From Ignatzschineria sp. (lineage in GTDB: Bacteria; Pseudomonadota; Gammaproteobacteria; Cardiobacteriales; Wohlfahrtiimonadaceae): 64,000 nt of DNA. A program made the position numbers and the translations under genes. Position 1 is the first letter of the stretch, and the number at the start of each line of letters is the position of its first letter. Positions 26,533 to 35,453 of this stretch are shown piece by piece. The notes beneath the pieces are model-generated. The model made no database searches. It was not told where the DNA came from and was given only the letters and a program-made list of their open reading frames with translations. Where the stretch lies: positions 1-64,000 of the forward strand of contig JASLFU010000033.1 of NCBI GenBank assembly GCA_030150405.1, written 5' to 3'.

Positions 26533-28053
26533 ATGGCGACACTATTTGAGTTACTCAATTCAACTTCCCTAAAAGAGGAGGCGAAAGAGCTTCCGGTTGA
26601 ATTACAAAACTTAACTATTACAGGACTTGCGTCCGATAGTCGTTATGCAAAATCGGGGGATCTCTTCTTTGCTAAAGCGGGTGAGATCTCCCATGGGCTC
26701 GATTATTTACCCCAATTAGAAGCCATTAATGTGGCTTTTATTATTTACGAAGAGAGAGAAAAAGGGGCGGTTACAGCGCCTAAAAATATTCCTTCTCTTA
26801 AGGTTGATAATATTGATGCCCTGATGCGAGAGATTACCTTGAGGTTTTATCAAGATCTTGGGGATAAGCTCGAAATAATCGGCGTGACGGGAACTGAAGG
26901 GAAAACCTCCGTTACCCAGTTTATTGCTAAAGCTTTTGCGGCACTTGGTAGACGTTGTGGGTTAGTGGGTACCAATGGCATCGGCTTTTTAGATGCACTT
27001 AAAGAGAATACCCATACCACGCCTGATCTTTTAGCGCTTTATCGCTCTTTGTCGGAGATAGAAGATCAGTTTGAATCTTCGCAAAACCCTGTAGGGCTTG
27101 AGGTAACTTCTCACGCGCTTGATCAAAAGCGGGTGGAAGGATTGCGTTTCCACACCACTATTTTAACGAATCTTACTCGGGATCACCTCGATTATCACGG
27201 CACTGTGGAGGAGTATGGAAAGGCGAAGGCGCGTCTCTTTTTAGAGTATGAGGCGGACTATTCCATCTTAAATACCGATGATCCCTTCGGAGAATCGCTC
27301 TATCAAAGACTTAAAGCGCAGTTTCCAGCTCGTAAGCTCTTTCCTTATGGGATGAAGTCTTTTCAAGATGAGCATTATCTTTATATTACAGATCTTAATC
27401 TTCATCCCGAAGGTCTTCAGTTTACGCTCGAATATCAGGGCCACCGTTACCCCCTAGAGAGCCATCTTTTTGGTAAATTTAACGCCTATAACTTAGTCGC
27501 CGCCATTGGGGCGTTACTCTCTTTTGGAATTTCACTTGAAGAGATTATCCAAATTACGCCACAAATTACCAATGTAAAAGGGCGCATGGAGATGGTCCAT
27601 CTTAATAATGGGGCGGTAGCAGTGGTGGATTATGCCCATAAACCGAATGCTTTACTGCAAGCACTCCTCTCTCTGCGGGAGCATATTACAGAGGGGCGCT
27701 TAATCTCTCTTTTTGGTTGTGGGGGCGACCGGGATAAAGGGAAGCGGCCGATTATGGCTGAGATCTCAGAAACTCATGCGGATCGAGTGGTAATTACAAG
27801 TGATAATCCCCGTTTTGAAGATCCTTTAGCGATTATCGAAGAGATTAAGAGCGGCCTTAAAAATCCTGAGGGTGAGAATATCTCTATTGAGCCTGATCGG
27901 GGGGAGGCGATTCGCCATGCGATTTTAAATAGTCAAAAGGGCGATATCATCCTAATTGCAGGGAAAGGGCATGAAGAGTATCAAATTATCAAAGATAAGG
28001 TGATCGACTTTTCCGATATTGATGAAGTGCGCAGATATAACAAGGAGCTTTAA
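26533..28053 (+). CDS. murE: UDP-N-acetylmuramoyl-L-alanyl-D-glutamate--2,6-diaminopimelate ligase
   Basis: Adds meso-diaminopimelate to the muropeptide stem in the cytosol. The 506-residue protein has the Mur ligase ATP motif, which here reads VTGTEGKTS instead of the usual GTNGKT, the central domain with EVTSHALDQKR, and the DNPR motif (SDNPRFEDP) that selects meso-DAP rather than lysine. Its stop codon is 1 bp before murF. Length is normal. Confidence 0.97.
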   Translation: MATLFELLNSTSLKEEAKELPVELQNLTITGLASDSRYAKSGDLFFAKAGEISHGLDYLPQLEAINVAFIIYEEREKGAVTAPKNIPSLKVDNIDALMREITLRFYQDLGDKLEIIGVTGTEGKTSVTQFIAKAFAALGRRCGLVGTNGIGFLDALKENTHTTPDLLALYRSLSEIEDQFESSQNPVGLEVTSHALDQKRVEGLRFHTTILTNLTRDHLDYHGTVEEYGKAKARLFLEYEADYSILNTDDPFGESLYQRLKAQFPARKLFPYGMKSFQDEHYLYITDLNLHPEGLQFTLEYQGHRYPLESHLFGKFNAYNLVAAIGALLSFGISLEEIIQITPQITNVKGRMEMVHLNNGAVAVVDYAHKPNALLQALLSLREHITEGRLISLFGCGGDRDKGKRPIMAEISETHADRVVITSDNPRFEDPLAIIEEIKSGLKNPEGENISIEPDRGEAIRHAILNSQKGDIILIAGKGHEEYQIIKDKVIDFSDIDEVRRYNKEL

Positions 28054-28054
28054 G

Positions 28055-29392
28055 ATGAAGTTGTCTGACGCTGCAAAAGCTATGTATGGCGAATTAAAAG
28101 GGAAGAATGCCTACTTTTACGGAGGGGCAAGTGATACCCGAAAATTAAAACCCGGGGAGCTCTTTTTTGCCTGGCAAGGGGAGAATTTTGATGCCCATGA
28201 CTTTTTAGAAAGCGCTGAGGCTAATGGTGCCATTGCTGCTGTGGTGGAGCGCTTTGTGCCGTCTGCAGAGATTGCTCAAATTGTGGTGAAAGATAGCCAA
28301 AAAGCTTTAGCGCAAATTGCTAAGGCTTGGCGAAAAAATTGGCAGGGGAAGTGTATCGCCTTAACTGGTTCTAATGGTAAAACCACATTAAAAGAGATGC
28401 TCGCCACTATTTTAGGGGTGAAATATGATGTCCTAGCCACAGAAGGGAATTACAACAATCATGTGGGGTGCCCGTTAACTCTACTGCAGCTTTCTGGCCA
28501 CCATACCCATGCGGTGATCGAGATGGGGGCAAGTAATCCAAAAGAGATCGATTTTTTAACGAAGATTGTGCAGCCCGACATCGCAATTTTAAATAATGCG
28601 GGTAGCTGCCATTTAGAAGGGTTTGGAGATCTAGAAGGTGTAGCTAAAGCAAAAGCTGAGATCTTTAACGGTTTAAGTAGAGAGGGCTGGGCAATTATTA
28701 ATGCCGATGATCCCTTTGCCACCTATTGGAAGGAAGTGGCGAAAGATCATCAAATTTTAACCTTCGGTATTGAAAAGAGCGCCGATGTTTCCGCTGCAGA
28801 TATTGTGGGCAGGGAGTTTACATTGTGCTATCAAGATCAAAGTGTGAGAGTCTCTCTAAATCTTCTAGGAAGACACAATATCCTCAATGCCTTAGCCGCT
28901 GCGGCAGCTGCTATTGCTGCGGGTGAAGAGCTAACCACGATTAAAGAAGGTCTAGAGCAATTAAAGCCTGTAGCTGGCCGATTACAGACGCTTGCCCTAA
29001 AAGAGAATGCTCAAATTGTAAATGATGCCTATAACGCGAATCCAAACTCCCTTCGGGCAGGCATTGATGCCTTTAATGAAGGAGAGCGCTGGTTAGTGCT
29101 CGGAGATATGCGTGAACTTGGGAAAGATGAGGTCGCGATTCATCAGGCAAGCGGAAAATATGCTAAAGAGGCGGGCTTTGCACGATTATTTGCGTTAGGA
29201 GAGCTGGCTCTTCATGCTGCTGAGAGTTTTGGGGAGGGGGCTTCTCATTACACCTCCCACGAGGCCCTTCTAAAAGAGTTAACAGTCGGGATAGAGGAGC
29301 ACCAAAGTCCCACCATGCTGACGATTCTGGTGAAAGGATCGAATAGCATGAATATGCAATTTTTTATTCAACAATTGACCTCTCAAAAATAA
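28055..29392 (+). CDS. murF: UDP-N-acetylmuramoyl-tripeptide--D-alanyl-D-alanine ligase
   Basis: Adds D-Ala-D-Ala to complete the UDP-MurNAc-pentapeptide. The ATP motif LTGSNGKTTLKEML, the central EMGASNPKEIDFLT and the C-terminal NDAYNANPNS motif are all clear. I use ATG at 28055, which lies 1 base after the murE stop and has AAGGAG placed 7-8 nt upstream, giving 445 residues; a start at 28019 inside murE is less likely. Confidence 0.97.
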   Translation: MKLSDAAKAMYGELKGKNAYFYGGASDTRKLKPGELFFAWQGENFDAHDFLESAEANGAIAAVVERFVPSAEIAQIVVKDSQKALAQIAKAWRKNWQGKCIALTGSNGKTTLKEMLATILGVKYDVLATEGNYNNHVGCPLTLLQLSGHHTHAVIEMGASNPKEIDFLTKIVQPDIAILNNAGSCHLEGFGDLEGVAKAKAEIFNGLSREGWAIINADDPFATYWKEVAKDHQILTFGIEKSADVSAADIVGREFTLCYQDQSVRVSLNLLGRHNILNALAAAAAAIAAGEELTTIKEGLEQLKPVAGRLQTLALKENAQIVNDAYNANPNSLRAGIDAFNEGERWLVLGDMRELGKDEVAIHQASGKYAKEAGFARLFALGELALHAAESFGEGASHYTSHEALLKELTVGIEEHQSPTMLTILVKGSNSMNMQFFIQQLTSQK

Positions 29393-29415
29393 GATAGATA
29401 AAGGATTAGATACCT

Positions 29416-30498
29416 ATGCTTTACGCACTATTGGCTCATTTGGCGGAGTCTTGGTCTCCACTACGGGTTTTTCAATATATTACCATGCGGGGAATTATGT
29501 CGGCGTTAACGGCGCTTGTTGTGGGAATTGGCTTAGGCCCGGCATTTATACGCTTATTGCAAGATCAGCAGATTGGCCAGTTTGTACGGGATGATGGGCC
29601 TCAAACCCACCTTTCCAAACAGGGCACGCCGACGATGGGGGGGATTTTGATTATTATCGGGATTTTAGTCTCCACCCTCTTATGGGCAGACCTCACCAAT
29701 TTTGATGTCTGGATTGTGCTCTTTGTACTTCTCTCTTTTGGTGCGGTAGGCTTTTTAGATGATTACCGAAAAGTGGTGCGGAAGCGATCGCTCGGTTTAA
29801 CGGCGAAAGAGAAGTATGGTTACTTAAGTTTAGCCGGTATTATCGCTTCTATTGCGATCTATATGACGGCCACAACAGAAGCGGAAACAGCGCTTCTTAT
29901 CCCCTATTTTAAAAATCTTTCGATTCCATTAGGAATTCTTTTTATTCCCTTTGTCTATTGCGTTATTGTCGGGGCGAGTAATGCGGTTAATATTACCGAT
30001 GGTTTAGACGGTTTAGCCATTATGCCTACGATTATGATCGCAGGGGCGCTAGCGGTTTTTGCATATATCACAGGAAATGTGATCTATTCTGAATATTTAA
30101 GTCTGCCTTATGTAGAAGGTTCAGGAGAGTTACTGATTATCTGTGCGGCTATTGTGGGGGCAGGTTTAGGATTTTTATGGTTTAACACCTATCCCGCCAT
30201 GGTCTTTATGGGGGATGTCGGTGCGCTTTCTCTTGGGGGCGTTTTAGGGGTGATCTCGGTATTAGTCCGACAAGAGCTCGTATTTTTCATTATGGGTGGC
30301 CTTTTTGTAGTGGAGACGTTGTCGATCTTTATTCAGGTAGGATCTTTCAAACTGCGCGGAAAACGGGTCTTTAGAATGGCTCCCATTCACCATCACTTTG
30401 AATTAAAAGGTTGGCCTGAGCCGCGGGTTATTGTCCGATTCTGGATTTTTACCGTAATTTTAGTACTTATTGGCTTAGCTTCGATCAAATTGCGTTAA
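29416..30498 (+). CDS. mraY: Phospho-N-acetylmuramoyl-pentapeptide-transferase
   Basis: Integral membrane enzyme that transfers phospho-MurNAc-pentapeptide to undecaprenyl phosphate, making lipid I. The 360-residue protein has about ten membrane helices and the motifs GTPTMGGILII, FLDDYRKV, NAVNITDGLDGLA, MGDVGALSLGG and APIHHHFELKGW. It is the last dcw gene in this block; murD would normally follow but mdh does instead. murD is found at 62477. Confidence 0.98.
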   Translation: MLYALLAHLAESWSPLRVFQYITMRGIMSALTALVVGIGLGPAFIRLLQDQQIGQFVRDDGPQTHLSKQGTPTMGGILIIIGILVSTLLWADLTNFDVWIVLFVLLSFGAVGFLDDYRKVVRKRSLGLTAKEKYGYLSLAGIIASIAIYMTATTEAETALLIPYFKNLSIPLGILFIPFVYCVIVGASNAVNITDGLDGLAIMPTIMIAGALAVFAYITGNVIYSEYLSLPYVEGSGELLIICAAIVGAGLGFLWFNTYPAMVFMGDVGALSLGGVLGVISVLVRQELVFFIMGGLFVVETLSIFIQVGSFKLRGKRVFRMAPIHHHFELKGWPEPRVIVRFWIFTVILVLIGLASIKLR

Positions 30499-30584
30499 GG
30501 TAGTGATTCCTCTTGCTCTAAAAAAGAGGAGTAAAGAGGACTTAAAAAGGTGATTTTGCCTGAAGACATTTCTCTTTTATGGCG

Positions 30585-30590
30585 TATAAT
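30585..30590 (+). promoter_or_regulatory. Possible -10 element for mdh
   Basis: A perfect TATAAT lies 61 bases before the mdh start in the 153-bp gap after mraY. The best -35 candidate (TGAAGA at 30561-30566, 18-base spacing) is weak. The gap also has a CCTCTT/AAGAGG inverted repeat without a T-run. Confidence 0.45.
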
Positions 30591-30651
30591 GGAAAATTAC
30601 ATATTCACTACATTTTGTTTAATTTAAAAATTCCAAGAGGAGAATTTACGA

Positions 30652-31632
30652 ATGAAAAAGCCAGTAAGAGTTACGATTACCGGTGCTGCGGGTAACATTG
30701 GTTACGCCATGGCCTTTAGAATTGCTGCGGGCGATATGCTAGGGCCAGATCAACCTGTAATCCTTCAGTTACTTGAAATCACCCCCGCGTTAGAAGCCCT
30801 TAAAGGGGTGGTGATGGAGATCAATGACTGTGCCTTCCCATTAGTGCAAGATGTGATCGCAACGGATGATTTAAGCGTTGCTTTTAAGGATACAGATTAT
30901 GCCATGCTTGTAGGTGCTCGTCCTCGTGGTCCTGGTATGGAGCGTAAAGATCTTTTAGAAGCCAATGGTGCGATCTTTGGGCCACAGGGTAAAGCGCTTA
31001 ATGATTATGCAAGCAAAGATGTTAAGGTGCTTGTAGTTGGAAACCCGGCAAATACCAACGCATTGATTGCGATGAAAAATGCCCCTGATCTTAACCCAAG
31101 AAACTTCCACGCAATGACACGTCTTGACCATAACCGTGGCTTAAGTCTTCTTGCAGAAAAGACAGGCACACACGTTAACGATATTAAAAAGTTAACGATC
31201 TGGGGTAACCACTCATCTACGCAATATCCTGATCTTTCAAAAACTACAATCAATGGTAAGCCAGCGCTTGAAATGGTGGATCGTGATTGGTATGAAAATG
31301 AGTATATTCCACAAGTTCAGCAGCGTGGGGCAGCCATTATTGCAGCTCGAGGGGCTTCATCAGCAGCTTCTGCAGCCTCTTCAGCCATCGACCATATGCG
31401 TACTTGGGCATTAGGTACTCCAGAAGGGGATTGGGTCAGTATGGCTGTTCCTGCAGATGGTTCTTATGGGGTTGAGGAAGGCATCATCTATTCTTTCCCA
31501 TGTATCTGTAAAGATGGTGATTTTGAGATTGTTCAAGGTTTAGAGATCGACGAATACTCACAAGCAAAAATGGATGCTACCGAAAAAGAGCTTCGCGAAG
31601 AAGCAGATGCTGTAAAAAGCCTTTTAGGTTAA
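30652..31632 (+). CDS. mdh: Malate dehydrogenase
   Basis: TCA-cycle enzyme that oxidises malate to oxaloacetate with NAD. The 326-residue protein has the Rossmann motif TGAAGNIGYAMAFRI, the substrate arginines in ARPRGPGMERKD, and the active-site NHSSTQYPD histidine. It is of the cytosolic-type (group 2) malate dehydrogenase, as in Neisseria and many betaproteobacteria, not the E. coli type. It has its own likely promoter and terminator. Its position directly after mraY is unusual. Confidence 0.96.
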   Translation: MKKPVRVTITGAAGNIGYAMAFRIAAGDMLGPDQPVILQLLEITPALEALKGVVMEINDCAFPLVQDVIATDDLSVAFKDTDYAMLVGARPRGPGMERKDLLEANGAIFGPQGKALNDYASKDVKVLVVGNPANTNALIAMKNAPDLNPRNFHAMTRLDHNRGLSLLAEKTGTHVNDIKKLTIWGNHSSTQYPDLSKTTINGKPALEMVDRDWYENEYIPQVQQRGAAIIAARGASSAASAASSAIDHMRTWALGTPEGDWVSMAVPADGSYGVEEGIIYSFPCICKDGDFEIVQGLEIDEYSQAKMDATEKELREEADAVKSLLG

Positions 31633-31676
31633 TCTGTTTTTATAGCGAGCTACGGTTCGTGAGCAAATAAGATGGA

Positions 31677-31706
31677 GGGCTATATTTTAGGATATAGCCC
31701 TTTTTA
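31677..31706 (+). terminator. Terminator after mdh
   Basis: A 9-bp stem (GGGCTATAT with ATATAGCCC) is followed by TTTTTATTT, ending 18-20 bp before hemH. Confidence 0.88.
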
Positions 31707-31723
31707 TTTAGATAAGGAAATGT

Positions 31724-32680
31724 ATGAAACGTAAAAAGATTGGCGTTATCTTAACGAATCTTGGCACGCCCGATGCTCCAGATAGAGACTCATTAAGACG
31801 CTATCTGGCTGAGTTTTTAAGTGATCCTAGAGTGATTGAGTTACCTAAATGGAAGTGGTATCCCATTTTATATGGGATTATTCTTAATACTCGCCCCCAA
31901 AAATCGGCAGAAAAGTACCAAACAATTTGGGGAGAGCGGGGATCGCCACTTTTAGCTATCACGGAAGATCAGGCGATGTTACTTGAAGCGAAGTTGCCGG
32001 ATAATTATTGTGTAAATATCGCTATGCGTTATGGTAATCCCTCTCTAGAAAGTGCTATCGATGAGATGATTGCAAAATCTGTAGATGAGATTGTCATCTT
32101 CCCCCTCTATCCGCAATATTCGGCGGCAACCACAGCTTCGGTGATGGATAAGGTGGGAGAGGTTTTAAAACATAGACGTTATTTCCCGGCGTTACGTGTT
32201 TTAGGGGCGTACTATCAAAATCCTCTCTTTATTGAAGCATGTGCAGAGCAGATTAAGAGGGTAACGGCGGGTAAGAAGCTGGATCGTTATGTCTTCTCTT
32301 ATCACGGTATGCCTAAACAGACCTATATCGATGGTGATCCTTATTATGATCAGTGTATGGAGACGACCCAATTGATCGCAGAAGCGATGGGAGAGCCTAA
32401 AGAGAGGTTTGTTACCGTCTTTCAATCTCGTTTTGGAAAGGAGGAGTGGCTACAACCGTATGCAGCTGAGTTTTTTGAAACAGCTCCGAGTAAAGGGGTG
32501 AAAGATATCGCCGTATTTTGCCCAGGATTTAGTGCCGATTGTTTAGAGACGCTTGAAGAGATGGCGGATGAAAATTATGAGCTTTTTCTTAAATCGGGGG
32601 GCGAAAACTACTATTTTATCCCCTGCCTAAATAGTGAGGATAAACATATTGAGATGATGAAAGAGGAGATTGTTAGTTAA
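31724..32680 (+). CDS. hemH: Ferrochelatase
   Basis: Inserts Fe2+ into protoporphyrin IX, the last step of heme synthesis. The 318-residue protein has the start motif GVILTNLGTPDAP, the catalytic histidine in FSYHGMPKQ, and the C-terminal FCPGFSADCLETLEE. This includes a glutamate needed for catalysis. It lies alone between mdh and a bidirectional terminator. Heme supply fits the presence of cytochrome c4 nearby (40.3 kb), though they are not linked in an operon. Confidence 0.96.
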   Translation: MKRKKIGVILTNLGTPDAPDRDSLRRYLAEFLSDPRVIELPKWKWYPILYGIILNTRPQKSAEKYQTIWGERGSPLLAITEDQAMLLEAKLPDNYCVNIAMRYGNPSLESAIDEMIAKSVDEIVIFPLYPQYSAATTASVMDKVGEVLKHRRYFPALRVLGAYYQNPLFIEACAEQIKRVTAGKKLDRYVFSYHGMPKQTYIDGDPYYDQCMETTQLIAEAMGEPKERFVTVFQSRFGKEEWLQPYAAEFFETAPSKGVKDIAVFCPGFSADCLETLEEMADENYELFLKSGGENYYFIPCLNSEDKHIEMMKEEIVS

Positions 32681-32740
32681 AGGGTAGAGGATCGAGCTAT
32701 CGATGAGGTAGATAGAGGATTTTGAAAAAGAGAGATAAAA

Positions 32741-32774
32741 AAACTCCGAAACAATGATGCTTCGGAGTTTTTTG
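32741..32774. terminator. Bidirectional terminator between hemH and accC
   Basis: A 10-bp stem (AAACTCCGAA with TTCGGAGTTT) has a 10-base loop, with Ts after it on the plus strand and As before it, so it can serve both convergent transcripts. Confidence 0.9.
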
Positions 32775-32806
32775 TGATTTATTTTATAGCTTATGGAAAC
32801 GATCGG

Positions 32807-34162
32807 TTATTGATCATTTCGTGCATTTTTAAGCATATTCTCAAGGTGATGAATATCTACGCCACCTTTTAAGAAGCCAGGATCATTTAAAATCCGTAAA
32901 TGAAGGTCGGTATTCGTTTTGATCCCTTCAATGACTAACTCATGGAGCGCATTTTTAAGGCGCGCAATCGCCATCTCTCGGGTCGGGCCGTAAGAGATGA
33001 TCTTCGCGATCATGGAGTCATAAAATGGGGGTACGGAATATCCCGCATAGATATGGGTATCGATTCGAATACCAGGGCCGCCCGGGGGATGATACGTGGT
33101 AATTAAGCCAGGGGATGGGATAAAGGTCTCCGCATCTTCGGCATTAATACGGCACTCAATGGCATGCCCTTCAAAGACGATATCTTCCTGTTTAATGGAA
33201 AGAGGCTGGCCGCTTGCAATTTTGAGCTGTTCCCGAACTAAGTCAACCCCTGTTAACATCTCTGTAATAGGGTGTTCAACCTGAATACGGGTGTTCATCT
33301 CAATAAAGAAGAATTCACCATTTTCATAGAGGAACTCAAATGTTCCAGCACCCCGATAATTGATGCGTTTACACGCATTCACACAAGCTTCCCCAATGCG
33401 CATACGCTCTTCATGGGTAATACCGGGAGCAGTGGCTTCTTCGAGTACTTTTTGGTGACGACGCTGTAAAGAGCAATCCCGCTCCCCTAAGTGAATTGCA
33501 TTACCTTGCCCATCCGCTAAGACCTGAATTTCGATATGACGAGGCTTTTCTAAATAGCGCTCCATATAGACTTCGGGGTTACCAAAGGCCGCTAAAGCTT
33601 CGGTTTTTGTAAGCTGAATGGCGCGAATAAGATCCTTTTCAGATTCAACAACACGCATCCCTCGACCACCGCCACCGCCGGACGCTTTAACGATTACGGG
33701 ATAACCGATCTCCGCTGCAAGACGGATATTTTCAGCATCATCATCGCCAAGGGCATCTTCTGAACCGGGAACACAAGGAACACCCGCTTCGAGCATCGCT
33801 TTCTTTGCCGATACTTTATCGCCCATAATGCGAATAGTCTCTGCCTTAGGGCCTACAAAGATAAAGCCTGAAGATTCAACTTGGTCCGCAAAGTCCGCAT
33901 TTTCCGCGAGAAATCCATAACCGGGGTGAATCGCTTGAGAATCCGTTAACTCTGCAGCAGAGATAATGCTCGGGATATTGAGATAGCTCTGTGCTGGGGC
34001 AGAAGGACCAATACAGACAGACTCATCTGCTAAACGCACATGCTTAAGGTCTTTATCCCCTGTAGAGTGAACGGCTACGGTTTTGATACCGAGCTCTTTA
34101 CAAGCTCTAAGAATACGAAGCGCAATTTCGCCGCGATTCGCAATTAATACTTTATCTAACAT
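32807..34162 (-). CDS. accC: Acetyl-CoA carboxylase, biotin carboxylase subunit
   Basis: Carboxylates the biotin on AccB using ATP and bicarbonate, the first half of malonyl-CoA synthesis. The protein begins LDKVLIANRGEIALRI, has the ATP-grasp glycine loop KASGGGGGRGMRV, and catalytic segments EMNTRIQVEHPITE. The start is ATG at 34162 with GGAGG placed well, giving 451 residues; an upstream in-frame ATG at 34204 would overlap accB. It follows accB with a gap of 13 bp. Confidence 0.98.
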   Translation of the reverse strand: MLDKVLIANRGEIALRILRACKELGIKTVAVHSTGDKDLKHVRLADESVCIGPSAPAQSYLNIPSIISAAELTDSQAIHPGYGFLAENADFADQVESSGFIFVGPKAETIRIMGDKVSAKKAMLEAGVPCVPGSEDALGDDDAENIRLAAEIGYPVIVKASGGGGGRGMRVVESEKDLIRAIQLTKTEALAAFGNPEVYMERYLEKPRHIEIQVLADGQGNAIHLGERDCSLQRRHQKVLEEATAPGITHEERMRIGEACVNACKRINYRGAGTFEFLYENGEFFFIEMNTRIQVEHPITEMLTGVDLVREQLKIASGQPLSIKQEDIVFEGHAIECRINAEDAETFIPSPGLITTYHPPGGPGIRIDTHIYAGYSVPPFYDSMIAKIISYGPTREMAIARLKNALHELVIEGIKTNTDLHLRILNDPGFLKGGVDIHHLENMLKNARNDQ

Positions 34163-34175
34163 CTCGCAATCCTCC

Positions 34176-34649
34176 TTATTCAAGGACGATAAGCGGCTGA
34201 TCAAACTCTACAGGTTCACCGTTTTCAACAAGAATCTTCGCAACTTTACCTGAAAGTTCTGACTCGATCTGGTTAAACATCTTCATCGCTTCAACAATAC
34301 AGATCGTATCGCCAGCGTTGATGCTTTGACCCACTTCTACAAAGGGATCAGAAGTAGGAGACGCCGCGCGGTAGAAGGTGCCTACCATGGGTGAGCGGAT
34401 CACTTTTCCTTCGGGAAGCGCATCCACAGAGTCTGCTGCAGGTGCTGCTGCTTCAGCTGCGGGAGCTTGAGGTGCTTGCATCTGCATTTGGGGCATCTGT
34501 TGCATCATTGGCATGCTCTGTTGAATCGCAAAGCCCTCTTTAGGCATGCGGCTAATGCGAAGAGATTCCTCACCATCGGTAATCTCAATTTCGGCAATCG
34601 TTGAATCGTCGATGAGTTCAACGAGCTTTTCAATTTTTTTAATATCCAT
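34176..34649 (-). CDS. accB: Acetyl-CoA carboxylase biotin carboxyl carrier protein
   Basis: Carries biotin between the AccC and AccAD active sites. The 157-residue protein has an N-terminal dimerisation region, a flexible linker and a C-terminal biotinyl domain with the EAMKM biotinylation lysine. The linker is rich in Met, Gln, Pro and Ala (segment MPMMQQMPQMQMQ), more Met/Gln-rich than the usual Ala/Pro linker. It is followed by accC and preceded by aroQ, the common order. Confidence 0.97.
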   Translation of the reverse strand: MDIKKIEKLVELIDDSTIAEIEITDGEESLRISRMPKEGFAIQQSMPMMQQMPQMQMQAPQAPAAEAAAPAADSVDALPEGKVIRSPMVGTFYRAASPTSDPFVEVGQSINAGDTICIVEAMKMFNQIESELSGKVAKILVENGEPVEFDQPLIVLE

Positions 34650-34720
34650 TAATTAATAGCTCCTACGTCTAAAAAATGTATAGGGTGTGTCTGTTTTATG
34701 ATTAATTCTCTAATTATACG

Positions 34721-35176
34721 TTAACCACGAATAATATTTACCATATTTAAGAGCGCGAGCTCATAGCCGTAGAGTCCACATCCAATAACCACCCCTTGAG
34801 CGATGTCTGAGAGGTAGGAGGTATGGCGAAAGTTTTCACGCTGATAAATATTGGAGATATGTATTTCAACAAACGGAATATCGACCCCTAAAAAAGCATC
34901 GCGAAGGGCAATGCTCGTGTGGGTAAATGCGCCGGGATTGATGATGATTCCCGCAACATTTCGTTTTTTTGCGTCATGAATCGCATCAACCAGTTCATAC
35001 TCGCGATTGCTCTGTAATGTAGTGAGCGTAACCCCGAGTTGAAGAGATTGTTCTTTGAGTTTAGCTTCTAACATTGGCAGGGTGGTCGAACCATAGATTT
35101 CAGGCTCGCGCATTCCTAAAAGATTTAGGTTTACCCCATTTAGTAGAAGGATTTCATTATTATTTTCATTACTCAT
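34721..35176 (-). CDS. aroQ: 3-dehydroquinate dehydratase, type II
   Basis: Third step of the shikimate pathway, dehydrating 3-dehydroquinate. The 151-residue protein has NGVNLNLLGMREPEIYG with the catalytic tyrosine, the QSNREYELVDAIHDA segment, NPGAFTHTSIALRDA and the histidine in EIHISNIYQRE. It leads aroQ-accB-accC on the minus strand. The gap to accB is 71 bp. Confidence 0.96.
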   Translation of the reverse strand: MSNENNNEILLLNGVNLNLLGMREPEIYGSTTLPMLEAKLKEQSLQLGVTLTTLQSNREYELVDAIHDAKKRNVAGIIINPGAFTHTSIALRDAFLGVDIPFVEIHISNIYQRENFRHTSYLSDIAQGVVIGCGLYGYELALLNMVNIIRG

Positions 35177-35416
35177 ATTGAACGTTATTTTAACTCATAT
35201 GGGGGGATAATGCCTAATTATTAGGGGAGTGTCTAGTGACTAAATATAGATCATGATATGCCTCACGTTTATTGATTTATTTTCACTCTATTTTCAATTC
35301 CTTAGCTCAATAAGAGTTCTCCTGCTATTTAGAGCTTAAAGTTTTAGACAGGGGAGGGTTTATGTTTATAGAGTGTGTTAGGTGTAAAGATCTTACGCAA
35401 TTTCAAAATTATGTTG

Positions 35417-35422
35417 TATAAT
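35417..35422 (+). promoter_or_regulatory. Possible -10 element upstream of the MltD-like gene
   Basis: A perfect TATAAT sits 31 bases before the ATG at 35454; the -35 candidate TTACGC (35393-35398) is weak with 18-base spacing. Transcription would start near 35429, which makes the in-frame TTG at 35430 an unlikely start codon. The rest of the 277-bp divergent gap with aroQ shows nothing else clear. Confidence 0.45.
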
Positions 35423-35453
35423 TTTCTCCTTGTTGGTTTTAAAGATCGATAAA

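Noticed and set aside
35430..35453. TTG at 35430 as the start of the MltD-like gene
   Set aside because: It falls at the predicted transcription start after TATAAT, which would make the mRNA leaderless; the ATG at 35454 gives a normal signal peptide.
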